Of a DNA stretch of 23,909 nucleotides, positions 1 to 10,226 are shown one piece after another; position 1 is the stretch's first letter, and every line of letters starts with the position of its first letter. The position numbers were made by a program, and so were the translations under genes. Source of the DNA: Reticulitermes lucifugus (lineage: Eukaryota; Arthropoda; Insecta; Blattodea; Rhinotermitidae); assembly GCA_026260175.1 (NCBI GenBank), contig JAKCWW010004043.1, positions 12,792-36,700 of the forward strand, in the 5' to 3' direction. The notes beneath the pieces were generated by a model. It saw only the letters and a program-made list of their open reading frames with translations. It made no database searches and was not told the origin of the DNA.

Positions 1-191
1 CTAAAAGCTACAGTCACTTCAAACACATGATTTAAAATATTCTATCGGCACTTTAAAACTTATTATAAGTTAAAATCTTGTAAAAAGACTCGTTAAAAGT
101 TGTACAATTGTAAAAGTACTGTTGATGGTAGATTGCGGAAGTGGGATGTTGGCTGCTCACAACCCGGACATTATTCGGGTGTCGTCTTCTC

Positions 192-360
192 ACAAACGGA
201 ACACTGCGAATGGCCGTCTGCTTACAAACGGAACACTGCGAATGGCCGTCTGCTTACAAACGGAACACTGCGAATGGCCGTCTGCTTACAAACGGAACAC
301 TGCGAATGGCCGTCTGCTTACAAACGGAACACTGCGAACGGACGTCTGTTCGCAAACTGA
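192..360. repeat. 32-bp tandem repeat, about 5 copies
   Basis: Units begin at 192, 224, 256, 288 and 320 with an exact 32-bp period. A diverged last copy starts near 352. The core contains AAACGGAACACTGCGAATGG. The first four units are nearly identical, while the fifth has GCGAACGGACG in place of GCGAATGGCCG. Because 32 is not a multiple of 3 and the unit has no stop in any forward frame, three overlapping open frames run through it. These are artefacts of the repeat and not genes. The low divergence suggests recent expansion or ongoing homogenisation. Confidence 0.95.
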
Positions 361-1040
361 ACATTTCGAATAATCTATCGAATTTTTTTGCTAACAAAAA
401 TTACATAAAAAGAGTTTATAAATCGAAGGCCGCATATGTCTTTTGGCATGTTTCATTACTGAAAGTCCCGGAAGGATTTCGATTAAATTTAGTGTTCAAA
501 ATTAAAAATTTAAATCGATGTTCTTCTACCTGTTTTTGATTAACTTTTTACGGAGTTCAAATCAGAGCTGGATTTTGTCAAAAGCGGCTTATTAAGGCCA
601 TGAGCTTTATATTTGCAATATTCTTCGATATGCCGCACATTTAACAAACATAAATAATTTATGAACATGTAGTGTAATACACGTCGGGTGAAGACTTTTT
701 CAACAGTAGTTGTACATTTATTATTTTAATATAAGAACAAAAAATTAGGTGTGACAAGTCACGAAAAATAATACGTTACGTACCATACTGGTCTGAATTC
801 AATAACACCTTATTTTTTCTTAATACAAATTTAATTAATTTATTATCTTCGTAATAAAATAAAGTAAGTGTTCAGGCTTAAATTACAACAAAACAACTAA
901 AGGTATGATATTCTTCCACCACACTTAATGTCAAAATATAAAAAATGAAGATGTCGACTAAATCAAATCGGCATCTCAGTAATTGCAATCCGTGCATTTT
1001 ACGCCACGGAATAAACAGTTACGTTAGTTTTAAGACTCTC
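361..1040. other. AT-rich intergenic DNA, no feature seen
   Basis: The stretch is strongly AT-rich with stops in all frames and no tandem structure. I see no recognisable tRNA box or retroelement peptide. Confidence 0.6.
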
Positions 1041-1045
1041 TCGAA

Positions 1046-1240
1046 TGAACGTTCAAACTTCTCTTGGCTCCCTTTAAGTATATTTTCTGAAGGATGAGGA
1101 CTCTTGAGGATTACAGCCGTCTATAAAACGCAGCGCATCAAACATTTTCTCTCAGAACATTTTCTCGGAGTTCTAAACAAAATTCACAGTCCGGTCATAT
1201 TTACTGTTTCTCGTGTCTAAGAAATATCGTCACAAAAATG
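1046..1240 (+). promoter_or_regulatory. Candidate pol II core promoter with TATA box, initiator and short leader
   Basis: TATAAAA lies at 1122-1128, and TCAG lies at 1152-1155 with its A at 1154. That places the TATA box about 30 bp upstream of an arthropod-type initiator, the expected spacing. Upstream, TGAACGTTCA at 1046-1055 is a 10-bp palindrome containing GAAnnTTC, the two-unit core of a heat-shock element, with a further TTC nearby. An ATG at 1238-1240 in the context ACAAAAATGG opens a 22-codon frame with a hydrophobic start (MVLFVCVHTF) that stops at 1304-1306. A real gene would have to splice out of this short exon, and I find no good donor or next exon. Chance occurrence in AT-rich DNA is quite possible. 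Confidence 0.2.
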
Positions 1241-1400
1241 GTATTATTTGTCTGTGTGCATACATTCACTTGTTCTGCGACCAATCGATTGTTCAGCCAC
1301 TGTTGACTGTAAATGATGGATCGACAGAGATAAGAGGAAATATTCGGAGCTTATATAAAAACATCACATTTAAAGTGAGGTTTGAAATTAATTTTTACAA

Positions 1401-1648
1401 CCCACGGCGCGGTCTAAGGCGTGGGTCTAAGGCCGTTCGCTTGCTGGGATTGTAGGTTCGAATCCCGCCGGGGGCATGGACGTCTGTCTCTTGTGTGTGT
1501 TGTGTGCTGTCAGGTAGAGGTCTCTGCGTCGGGCTGATCACCCGTCCAGAGGAGTACTACCTAGTGTGGTATGTCTGAGTGCGATCGTGAAGCCTCGGTA
1601 ATGAAGAGGTCATGGCCCACTAGGGGCTGTTGGGCTATGTAAAAAAAA
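1401..1648 (+). mobile_element. tRNA-derived SINE, family A, copy 1 (near full length)
   Basis: The 5' part resembles a leucine/serine-type tRNA: a degenerate A box followed by the D-arm-like GGTCTAAGGCG, then a perfect pol III B box GGTTCGAATCC at 1455-1465. A non-tRNA body starts with GGGCATGGACGTCTGTCTC. The copy ends in eight A residues at 1641-1648, consistent with a retroposed 3' end. Two other copies occur in this window: a minus-strand copy at 5683-5840 and one cut by the right edge. The tRNA part followed by GGGCATGGATGT is also seen, from memory, in orthopteroid SINEs. No clear target-site duplication was found by eye. Confidence 0.85.
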
Positions 1649-1807
1649 GATGACCTGCTAGTTTACCCTGCCCATTCTTCAAGGTCAACACTCAAATTGC
1701 GCGAATCTCTTGCATCACGTTACTAGGGGATAAATTAATATTTAGATGTATTTGTCGAGTATGTTGATGAACTCTCATACAAATTCATACATGTAATATT
1801 TATTTAA

Positions 1808-1850
1808 CTTTCAACGACGCTTCCAGCAACTCGGGATATATAGCGTCGAG
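1808..1850 (-). mobile_element. SINE 3'-end fragment (AGCGTCG-type tail)
   Basis: The segment carries CAACGACGCTTCCAGCAACT followed by ATATAGCGTCG. It closely resembles the 3' end, read on the minus strand, of insect SINEs that finish in AGCGTCGTTAAA. A related but different tail occurs at 12999-13010. Only about 40 bp can be recognised; the DNA beyond it is too diverged to assign. Confidence 0.5.
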
Positions 1851-2140
1851 CAGTAGAATAGTTAGCGAATAATAATTTCGCGAGGAGGGCATGTAGAGGG
1901 AAGCCCTGGTAACATAATTTCACGTGCGATCGCGTCTTCTGTCTGAAGGATTTTAGGAAGGCCAAGAAGGACACTTAGGAGTCTACAAGCCAGTTTCGAG
2001 CTGAGATTTGGAACCTCAAACTCCAGATATAAAGCAGGAGTGACAGTCACACAGCAGTGTCTGTCGCTGTTATGCTCACCCTGTGGCTAACATCAGTGTG
2101 TGAACTTAGTTAATATTAAGACCGATCTTACTTAAGAGTC
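1851..2140. other. Unassigned intergenic DNA
   Basis: Moderate-GC DNA, possibly an eroded continuation of the SINE fragment to the left. A 62-codon minus-strand frame at 1862-2050 has no motif I recognise and is not called as a gene. Confidence 0.4.
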
Positions 2141-2474
2141 GAGTCGGGATAGCTCAGTCAGTATAGTGACTCTGCTAGGGGCTGGACGAAACAAGCATCG
2201 TGGATTCATTCCCGGTAGGGGCTACCGATTGTCTCTTCTCTAAAGTATCTAGAATGGCCCACTGAGCCTTCTGTCCAGTGCCCACCTGGGTCTCTTTTCC
2301 CAGAGATAAAACATCCAGGGCGTGAATTTGACCACTTACCCCATCCAGGTTAAGAATAAAAGGATTACCACATGTACACTTCCCTACGCCTTCATACGTG
2401 AAAGGAGACGAATTTCTTTCTCACATTAATCCTTAGGGGCTTAAAAGCATTGAAGCACACCTCAATACAGAGAT
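2141..2474 (+). mobile_element. tRNA-derived SINE, family B, copy 1
   Basis: It starts with GGGATAGCTCAGTCAGTATAG, a close match to a tRNA D-arm and A box. A B-box-like GGATTCATTCCCGG follows about 45 bp later. The rest is a long non-tRNA body ending in CTCAATACAGAG. The same head, body and end recur at 3692-4017, and on the minus strand at 21145-21447, where the B box (TTTTCGATTCCCGG) is better preserved. The length of about 330 bp is long for a SINE. Divergence between copies shows this is an old family. Confidence 0.75.
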
Positions 2475-2872
2475 ACGCTGATTGAAAGCTGTACGTCTCC
2501 AAAACACACAACTGCTTATTAATCATCCACAAAAGCTCACTGATGTCCAGAGAATCACTAGTAATGCACATCTGTAAGCGTTATACAAGTTACGTTCATC
2601 CATCGTAAAGGAAACGACTTGTGACTGCACAAGCAGAGAATAACGGCGACTTCTCACTCCACACAGATGATTCATATGTCAGTGCTTGATTCCTGTTGGA
2701 GGAACAGTCCAGTGAATACGTACGAACTGGACGATGGCAATCTCGGTAAGAGCAGGATGTGTGACTTACATGGAGGCCACACAACCAAATGGTGATGACG
2801 AGGTGTGGGAACGTCATCTCTCACAGACAGAGGGTGTTACAGTGCCGGGCGGCGAGGTGAATACCTGAACCT
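2475..2872. other. Unassigned DNA upstream of a LINE remnant
   Basis: No gene, tRNA box or tandem repeat is visible. It may include eroded 5' sequence of the LINE remnant that becomes recognisable at 2873, but no conserved peptide can be read here. Confidence 0.4.
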
Positions 2873-3252
2873 GAGAGGGATAAATTAGTAGTAGAATAGA
2901 AAATACTGCGTAAAGAGGAGCTTCGTAATGTGTGGTCTTCACGATGTTTTACTAGGACGACCAAATAAAAGATAAGATGGACGGGACATACAGCAAGCAC
3001 TGGAACGAAGAGAATGAAGAAACGTGACGAAAGAGAAGACTTGGAAGACCTAACAGTAGATGGAAGGTTAATATTAAAATGCATCTTAAATCGCTGAAAG
3101 CGTGGACTGGATTCATCTGCTTCAGGTTACGGGCTTTTGTAAGGAAGGTAATGAACTTCCTGATTCCACAAAATGCGGGTCATTTCTTGACTAGCCCATA
3201 ACTTCTTACCTTCTGACAAAGGATTCTCCTCCGTGGAGTCAGTATAATGCGC
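2873..3252 (+). mobile_element. Degenerate non-LTR retrotransposon (LINE) 3' end, C-terminal part of ORF2
   Basis: Frame 2873 onward reads ERDKLVVE, a stop, then KILRKEELRNVWSS. After another stop it reads KIRWTGHTASTGTKRMKKR, which corresponds to the RxRWAGHVARMG block near the C terminus of many insect LINE proteins. After a frameshift, 3043-3201 reads GRPNSRWKVNIKMHL, matching the widespread GRPRxRWxDNIxxDL block. It continues with RAFVRKVMNFLIPQNAGHFL, matching the RAYVRAAMNLRVPxNAGxFLTS tail seen in cockroach, termite and stick-insect repeats. Downstream codons give QRILLRGVS, like the further RRTLLHGVS tail. There are at least three internal stops and one frameshift, so this is dead. 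Endonuclease and catalytic RT motifs are absent, so the copy is 5' truncated. The clade (RTE-, Jockey- or I-like) cannot be fixed from this part. Confidence 0.85.
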
Positions 3253-3691
3253 CGGAGAGGCAAGCTAACCTTCCGTTTCAATCTAAGACAGACAGGTTAT
3301 TTTTTATTTTTAAAATAGGAATTCGAAGTTTCTTGCCTGGCCATGGGGAAGCCCTTTAACTTTCGTTGCAGATTGTATCTCTGAAAAATATTTACACTAA
3401 GTAGTTCATTCTATCATGTTCAGATGGCAGGTCTGTAAGCACTTGCCTGCTTGAGGTCTAACGACAGCGCAATTCTTCAACTTCTCTTTTTGCTGGGGAA
3501 TTACTTTTCTTCCCCTGAACCAAGCGAGGCAGGTGCATCGCTTAATATTATTTTTCTCATAAAGTTTATACAGCCGTATTACAGGGCGAGGCCACATAAC
3601 ACTGTCTGTCGAGTACACTCCGCCCCAAATCTCAGTTAAACTAACTCACTTGCTACATAACTTGTTTATATACTAGAGAAGCATGAGTAAA
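3253..3691. other. Intergenic DNA, no feature seen
   Basis: Short overlapping frames of 60-70 codons occur on both strands (around 3406-3639), without recognisable motifs. I treat them as chance. Confidence 0.5.
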
Positions 3692-4017
3692 GGGCCGGGA
3701 TATTTCAGTCGGTATAGAAACTAAATCACGAACTAGAGATCGAGAGACCAGTGTCCGATTCCTGACAAAAGCAAGACGTTTTCTCTTTTCCAAACCGTCC
3801 AGACAAGTTCTGAGGTCCAGGATGCCCCATATCCTATGGATTCCGGGACCTTTTTCTGCGGGAGTAAAGCCCTCGGGACGTGAAGCCCACTACTTAACTT
3901 CAGGTAGTGTCCAGCTTGACACTACCTGAAGACACAATTGCACTCCACGCCTCCATACACCCTCATGGCTTGGCGCTTCATTAGGCACAGGGACGGCTTC
4001 ACTTCAATACAGAGTAG
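3692..4017 (+). mobile_element. tRNA-derived SINE, family B, copy 2
   Basis: The head GGGCCGGGATATTTCAGTCG corresponds to the copy-1 head with substitutions in the A box. TGTCCGATTCCTGAC at the expected distance is the B-box region. The body includes GGGACGTGAAGCCCACTACT and CTCCACGCCTCCATACACC, shared with the other copies. The end TTCAATACAGAG matches the end of copy 1. It contains a perfect hairpin at 3899-3930 that is not conserved in the other copies. Confidence 0.7.
3899..3930. repeat. Perfect 13-bp inverted repeat (hairpin)
   Basis: TTCAGGTAGTGTC at 3899-3911 is the exact reverse complement of GACACTACCTGAA at 3918-3930, with a 6-base loop CAGCTT. It lies inside SINE B copy 2. Confidence 0.95.
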
Positions 4018-4560
4018 CCAAAATTTTAACCTTAACATCGCCGCTGTGTTTTATTAAAATGTTATACTAAAAAACACAGTATTACACAACACGTACACAA
4101 GTTCACAGGTTGTACCTGACACCGCACACTTTCAAAATATCGCTCTCTGAATGTTTAAGAAACATTGACCTTTCATAGGCACATAACAAGAAGTGAAAAC
4201 ACCAGCATTGCGTAATCACAACTCCGGAGTCATAATTACCAACATGAAGAAGACAAATAACAAAAGTCTAAGGACTTCCCACGCATTAAAACTGGAATAA
4301 TTATAAAACCAGACCAACTTACTTTGTAAAATCAGAAATTTACAGTGCCTTGGAAGAACAAGATAGACACGTCCTTCAGCACATCAGATGTAACGTCTAA
4401 CATTTTTATTCATATTTATTTTTATTTATATTTAAAAATATAGCAATATAAAACTTTCTATGCTCCATAATTTTATCCATATTTTATATACTTCTTTCAA
4501 TAATTTTATGACGAATATTGTAAAGGAATGATATCTCAATCCTATGTGCAAGGATGTTCC
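4018..4560. other. AT-rich intergenic DNA
   Basis: Very AT-rich, especially 4400-4520 where runs of ATTTAT dominate. No gene or repeat family is recognised. It may contain upstream sequence of the ribozyme-bearing element that follows. Confidence 0.5.
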
Positions 4561-4587
4561 ACTGGACACCTCTTGATAAAGAAAGCT

Positions 4588-4620
4588 CTGATGATGGCTT
4601 GTTAAAAGCCGAAACTAGTA
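4588..4620 (+). ncRNA. Hammerhead-ribozyme-like motif 1 (Penelope-like type)
   Basis: CTGATGA at 4588-4594 is the conserved 5' core (CUGANGA). It is followed by one extra T, then stem II GGCTT (4596-4600) / AAGCC (4606-4610) with a GTTAA loop. GAAAC follows at 4611-4615, then TA and GTA at 4618-4620. GAAAC-NN-GTH is a one-base-pair stem III with the cleavage triplet, the minimal form known from Penelope-like elements. Stem I is not preserved, and the extra T between core and stem II departs from the canonical hammerhead. I therefore regard this copy as a relic. Downstream TGTTGTGTAAGACT resembles the sequence downstream of motif 2. Confidence 0.6.
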
Positions 4621-4639
4621 ACCTGGAACTCCTCTATAT

Positions 4640-5682
4640 GTGTTGTGTAAGACTGTGGTTTTAAATATAACATTAAACTTTAACCGTTTAAGACTTAATG
4701 GTTACTATACGAGTACAACCACATTTAACATCCAAATTGCTCCGTTCTGGCCACAGAGTGAATTCTGTGTTTTATATGGATATCAGAAGAAACAGCGAGT
4801 TATTGCCCTATGTGGCGTTAAGTGAATGGTTTTTATAATCGAGAAGAAGTGAGTTTACTGCGCGGTTCGAAATAAGCGTTTAAATATAATCAGTTTAATT
4901 TTCGTATTTAAAGCAAGTTGTTAACGCATTCTTCTCATGCAGCCCTCCCGATTTACCTTGATCAAAATTAAGCCCCTCGCTTTACAATTACAGATAATGA
5001 ATTCAAGTTTCTAAATTTGCGCTTTGTTTACGAAAAAGTTAAAATTCCGTTGTCCTTATTTCAAGCCATTACTGTCGCCATTCTATCATCTTCATCTACT
5101 TTCTCAATGTAACAATACTCTTACCAGAAGGACAAGCGGGCGAAGCCTGAGAACCTTATACAAAAGTGATACTGTTTCCCTCTCACTACTCCTTTTCTCT
5201 TCACTTCCTTCTACGCATTAGTGTTGGTATTTAATGGATCACACAAGGCATCCAAATTTAATAAATCAACGTTCACTAGCGCAATTAAAACGCCTGTGCG
5301 CGAGAATTCAAACGACATCCAAACACTGTATCACAGCGCTTGCACTACGCTCTGACAGTCGTGGTTACTGTGCCTATTGGCTAGTGCGGACTGAGTTTCA
5401 TGACGTTCCTGCTTTCAGATTTGGGTATGCGTAAGGAAACAGGAAGCTGACAAGCGGAAAGCGGTGTGTTGCACTGTTTGGGTCACGCAGCTACCAAGGA
5501 GCAGATATGACACTACACAGCATCACAGAGTAATCTTCACACACATCGCCGTGAAAACCTCAAAGCAGGCACAAATATGGCACGATTATTTTCCTATGGC
5601 TCTACAGTCCAGCTGGGGCTCAGGCCGCCTCATTGTTGAGGTTCCTAGATCATACACAGACACAGACACACACACACAACCG
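4640..5682. other. Intergenic DNA, moderately GC-richer from 5290 to 5650
   Basis: No gene is recognised. Frames of 60-77 codons at 4640, 5024, 5234 and 5464 lack motifs and are probably chance. The 5290-5500 part contains TGCCTATTGGCTAGTGCGG and looks like an old dispersed repeat, but I cannot name it. A short CA/GACA-rich run lies at 5655-5680, at the 3' end of the minus-strand SINE. Confidence 0.4.
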
Positions 5683-5840
5683 GTAGAACTCCTCTGAACG
5701 AGTGATCAGCTCGGCGCAGAGGTTGCTACCTACACAACATACAACAAACACAAGAGACGAACATCCATGCCCTCAGCGGAATTCGAACCCGCGATCCCAG
5801 CAATCGAGCGGCTGCAGACCTTAAACTGCACGGCCACCAT
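5683..5840 (-). mobile_element. tRNA-derived SINE, family A, copy 2
   Basis: Read on the minus strand it begins ATGGTGGCCGTGCAGTTTAA. It has a B box GGTTCGAATTCC (plus-strand 5778-5789) and continues GGGCATGGATGTTCGTCTC, then CTGATCACTCGTTCAGAGGA. These blocks match copy 1 in order. It stops about 90 bp short of the copy-1 3' end and passes into a CA-rich run, so it is either 3' truncated or a shorter subfamily with a GT-repeat tail. Confidence 0.85.
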
Positions 5841-5975
5841 ACGCTTTATCAAACTGCTGAATGAAATTATTAATAAAAATAGACAAATAATAAAACATTC
5901 AGCAAGAACTTAAAGTTACTATGACAGTCTGTATATTTATTAGGCTATGGACTGAATCAAGGAATCTGACTAAGA

Positions 5976-6160
5976 CTTCCGGCAGCAGTAGACATTTCTG
6001 CCTTTTGGCCTATCCAACCACCTATCAAGTAGGTACTGGGGACTCTTTCTTCGAGCGCAAAGTAACCGGGACATGAAGCTGACTCTTCCCACGTAGCTCC
6101 GAAATTGAGAATGCAGGGAGCCCTACCTCCACTCTCCGATACGTCTTTATGATATGGTGC
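5976..6160 (+). mobile_element. SINE family B, copy 3 (5' truncated)
   Basis: No tRNA head is present. The body blocks CTTTTGGCCTATCC, GTAACCGGGACATGAAGCTG and CTACCTCCACTCTCCGATACG line up in order with family B copies 1 and 2. Similarity is partial, judged by eye. Confidence 0.5.
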
Positions 6161-7150
6161 TTAATTAAAAAGAGGAGATACACTTTTTAGTGATGAAATA
6201 AAACACTAAAGAAACCTTAGGTCAAGTGTGTGCGCGTGTGTCTGGTTTCTTCCTGTAATAGTAACGCCTTAGGAATAAGAAACCAAAGAGGAAAGAAATG
6301 GATGTAGGCAGACAGGAATAGAACTGCATCCGCCGACAAAGGAAGTTAATATTTTATGAAATCGCCGTATCTGGAATGGAGCAACTTGCCCTTTGGCCTG
6401 CCACAGGATAACCCTCAGCCTACAGCTGCCCCTGCCTTTGCGAGATATACCAGCGGTGGCCATGTGTTTGGTAGACTTTTGTAAAATTTTAAAACTCAGG
6501 GTTCAATAACCATTTTCACTCAAGGGTATCTAGAAATAAATCGACACAACTGCATCTCCAAAACCCAAACGGATCATTATTGTCACATCACGACGCTCTT
6601 ATATGCACAAGTTTTATAAGGAGAAATCAGACGAAAGAATAAGCATAAAATTTTGAGTATCTGGAGGGAGTCTTGCTTTTTCAAGGTATTAAACCAGCAT
6701 TAGCCTACCAAAACTGAGGAAAATTATGAGAAATCCATGCAGAATGGTGTGTCATATGACCTAGATTCGAATCGCGTAATTTCCGAACACATTTCCACAC
6801 CAATGTACGCGCTCAGAGGCAGGCGAGACACGCTCTGTGCACCGAGTCTGCCACTGACGCTCGCCACCAGTCAATTGTTTTTAGAGTGCAGCATGGCGGC
6901 TCTGTAATCCTATTACGTAGTACTTCCCTCCATATGCCAACAATTTTTCGCGAGGAGTTGAATGAATTTCATCCCCCTTTTTTGTGGGGATAATGAGAGG
7001 GGTCTGACGTAATTATCTCAATAGGGACAGGAGTTGGTAGACTTAGAAAAAGTGGGGATCGATATCAGGACTGGCGTGCTGCACTTCGCATGTATCAAAA
7101 ACTTTACGAGAGCGACCTGGTGCCCACAGGAAATGCGACATCGCTGTTTC
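6161..7150. other. Intergenic DNA, no gene recognised
   Basis: A B-box-like GATTCGAATCGCG occurs near 6764 without a good A box, so I do not call a SINE. The region 6269-6463 has a 64-codon minus frame without motifs. Confidence 0.4.
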
Positions 7151-7680
7151 TCGTGGCTTTCGTCGTTTCGTCACTGCTCATCCCAGCCTTTATTCTTTCT
7201 CTTGCCACCAGTCTATATAGTCTGTTTTTAGTTCCGTGTTTAGTTTATTATGCGTAGGCCTACGGACTCTGTCTCTTTTCTCCTACGCACTCTTTCATTC
7301 TCTTCTGTCCATTCCACTTTCCTCCTCTATGAAGTTCCTTCTACCTACAGTTCCTTCCTTTCAAAATCTGTTTTCTTCATTTACTTCTAAACTCCGGGTT
7401 TCTTCATTTGAAGGTTCCCATCTTGCTTGACGTTTCTTTTCTTCCCGCTTTTCTCTTTCTTACCCCAGTTTCCGCCTTTCTCTTTTTTGTCTTATCTTTT
7501 AGTCTACACTTTTTTCTTGCTTCCGTTGTCACAAGCGTTATAGCTTTCGTAGGTTATTTTCGATTTACTGGTTCTTTCCATTCCTCACTTTCCAATTCAT
7601 TCTCTTTCTGTGCTTTCTTGCATTACCTCTCGCCCTCCCACAGTTCTGCACTACGGACCCTGACCTTCCAAACTAATTAG
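7150..7680 (+). other. Pyrimidine-rich tract
   Basis: The plus strand is strongly T/C-rich for over 500 bp, with many TTCC, TTTC and CTTTC runs. Open frames through it (for example 7408-7680, 90 codons) are rich in F, L and S purely because of composition and start inside the tract. I see no signal of a real membrane protein gene. It may be a decayed polypyrimidine microsatellite. Confidence 0.6.
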
Positions 7681-8568
7681 ACACACGAAACGTTTCAGAA
7701 TAAAGTAGCTAAGAACCTTTAGCAAATCCTTCAAGGGAATTCACGCAAAATATGGAAATCGAGGTACACTTGTGAGGAAATTTAAATTAGCATTAAAAGC
7801 GGTTGCCCACACCGCAAGCATACCTTATCGGTGGCGCCATTAGCCTCGCAGCAGATCAAGGAACTGTGAAAATCTCAAAAAGCTTGCTGAACTGTGAACA
7901 AAACACAAGGTGCTCAGTAATATAGTACACGTGTTCGAAACACAATGTGTGCGGTAACGGAATACACGTCCTCAAACTGGAGTCTGTGTTGTTGTTCTTA
8001 CGTCACTGATCTCGAGAATCATTTACTGTCGATACAAATAAAAGGCTCTCGATTTAAAGCCATGGACAAATAGAAAAATTTGTAGTTTATATTTCAGTTA
8101 ACCTAAAATAAGAGAACACACAAAACAGATGAATCATTTTCCCTCATCTCTTTACACCGTCAATCCACTTGGTCATATTTCTATTGTACAGTGAGATATA
8201 AAATGTTTTCTTGCAGTGTATGGCCTTAAATGGACCATCCTGTGTATTGGTGGACAGCTAATCACACAGCACTAAATTACAAAATGTTGTTTAGTTAAAT
8301 ACCCATATATCGAACAACGTTCAAAATAACAGTTGAAGATCTATATGCACAATAAACTGTCACGTGTTCTAACAGCATTCATATAACGCTCCGTTTATGA
8401 GAAACTAAATGAAAGCTCGCCTGATGCGAATTAAAAGTAGAGGTCACTAACTTAATTTTAATGGGAATACTTTCAGCAGTTCAAAAGACGAAGTTTTCAG
8501 GACAGACAGAAGGACCCTAACAACCTCCACCATACGTTTTCAGTCCGATAAATATGAGCAAATGAGGA
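7681..8568. other. Intergenic DNA, no feature seen
   Basis: AT-rich, with stops in all frames and no tandem or tRNA-like structure, up to the sharp start of the minisatellite at 8569. Confidence 0.5.
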
Positions 8569-10170
8569 GCCGGCAATCTCATTACATAAGCAAAAAGTGA
8601 ACTCCGGCAATCATGAACGGCACAATACATCCGGCAATCCCTTTACATAAACAACACGTTACCTCTGGCAATCCCTTTACATAAACAACACGTTACCTCC
8701 GGCACTCCCTTTACATAAACAACACGTTACCTCTGGCAATCCCTTTACATAAACAACACGTTACATCCGGCAATCCCTTTACATAAACAACACGTCACCT
8801 TCGGCAATCCCATTACATAAACAACACGTTACATCCGGCAATTCCGCTACATAAACGACACACTACATCCGGCAATTCCGCTACATAAACGACACACTAC
8901 ATCTGGCAATCCCGTTACATAAACAACACGTTACATCCGGCAATTTCATTACATAAACAACACGTTATATCCGGCAATTCCGCTACATAAACGACACACT
9001 ACATCTGGCAATTCCGCTACATAAACGACACACTACATCTGACAATTCCGCTACATAAACGACACACTACATCTGACAATCCCGTTACATAAACAACACG
9101 TTATATCCGGAAATCCCTTTACATAAACAACACGTTACCTTCGGCAATCCCTTTACATAAACAACACGTTACCTCCGGCAATTCCATTACATAAGCAACA
9201 CGTTACATCCGGCAATTCTGCTACATAAACGACACACTACATCTGGCAATCCCGTTACATAAACAACACGTTACATCGGCAATTTCATTACATAAACAAC
9301 ACGTTACATCCGGCAATTCCGCTACATAAACGACACACTACATCTGGCAATTCCGCTACATAAACGACACACTACATCTGGCAATCCCGTTACATAAACA
9401 CGTTACCTCCGGCAATCCCATTACACAAGCAACACGTTACCTCCGGCACTCTCGTTACATAAACAACGTTATATCCGGCAATTTCATTACATAAACAACA
9501 CGTTACCTCCGGCAATTTCATTACATAAGCAACACGTTATATCCGGCAATTCCGCTACAAAAACGTCACACTACATCTGGCAATCCCGTTACATAAACAA
9601 CACGTTACATCCGGCAATACCGTTACATAAACAACACGTTACCTCCGGCAATCCCGTTACATAAACAACACGTTACCTCCGGTAATCCCATTACATAAGC
9701 AATACGTTACCTCCGGCAATCCCATTATATAAGCAACACGTTACCTCCGGCAATCCCGTTACATAAACAACACGTTACCTCCGGCAATCCATTACATAAG
9801 CAACACGTTACCTCCGGCAATCCCGTTACATAAACAACATGTTACCTCCGGCAATCCCATTATATAAGCAACACGTTACCTCCGGCAATCCCGTTACATA
9901 AACAACACGTTACCTCCGGCAATCCCATTATATAAGCAACACGTTACCTCCGGCACTCCCGTTACATAAACAACACGTTACCTCCGGCAATCCCATTACA
10001 TAAGCAACACGTTACCTCCGGCACTCCCGTTACATAAACACGTTATATCCGCCAATCCCTTTATATAAACAACACGTTACCTTCGGCAATCCCATTACAT
10101 AAACGGCACATTACATACGGCAGTACCTTTACATAAACAGCACGTTACATCCGGCAAGCCCGTTATATAA
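8569..10170. repeat. 1.6-kb minisatellite of 34-bp units (about 47 copies) with higher-order structure
   Basis: The unit is exactly 34 bp in most copies, with CCGGCAATCCCGTTACATAA followed by ACAACACGTTACCT as the consensus. Several variants exist: one with CCGCTACATAAACGACACAC, one with CCCATTATATAAGCAAC, and one with TTTCATTACATAAACAAC. From about 9630 to 10030 two variants (GTTACATAAAC and ATTAYATAAGC) largely alternate, giving a 68-bp dimer repeat. An identical order of variants recurs 340 bp apart (8901 and 9241), ten units. Two units near 9390 and 10030 share the same 4-base deletion (ATAAACACG). TAA in the unit means no frame stays open, so it is non-coding. Confidence 0.97.
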
Positions 10171-10226
10171 GAAGATTTCTCGAGTTCTCACGGCGGCGTG
10201 TTTGACAGTTTGTGGTCGTGTGTCTC

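Noticed and set aside
100..539. Three overlapping open frames of 83-132 codons
   Set aside because: They are produced by the stop-free 32-bp tandem repeat read in each frame.
1401..1475. A functional tRNA gene
   Set aside because: The A-box region and acceptor pairing are degenerate, and it continues into a SINE body with other copies in the window.
6745..6780. B-box-like GATTCGAATCGCG
   Set aside because: No A box at the right distance and no second copy.
7408..7680. A 90-codon F/L/S-rich frame resembling a membrane protein
   Set aside because: It lies wholly inside a pyrimidine-rich tract, and composition explains the hydrophobic residues.
8569..10170. CRISPR-like array (34-bp regularly repeated units)
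   Set aside because: Units are directly adjacent with no unique spacers, in a eukaryotic context, so it is a minisatellite.
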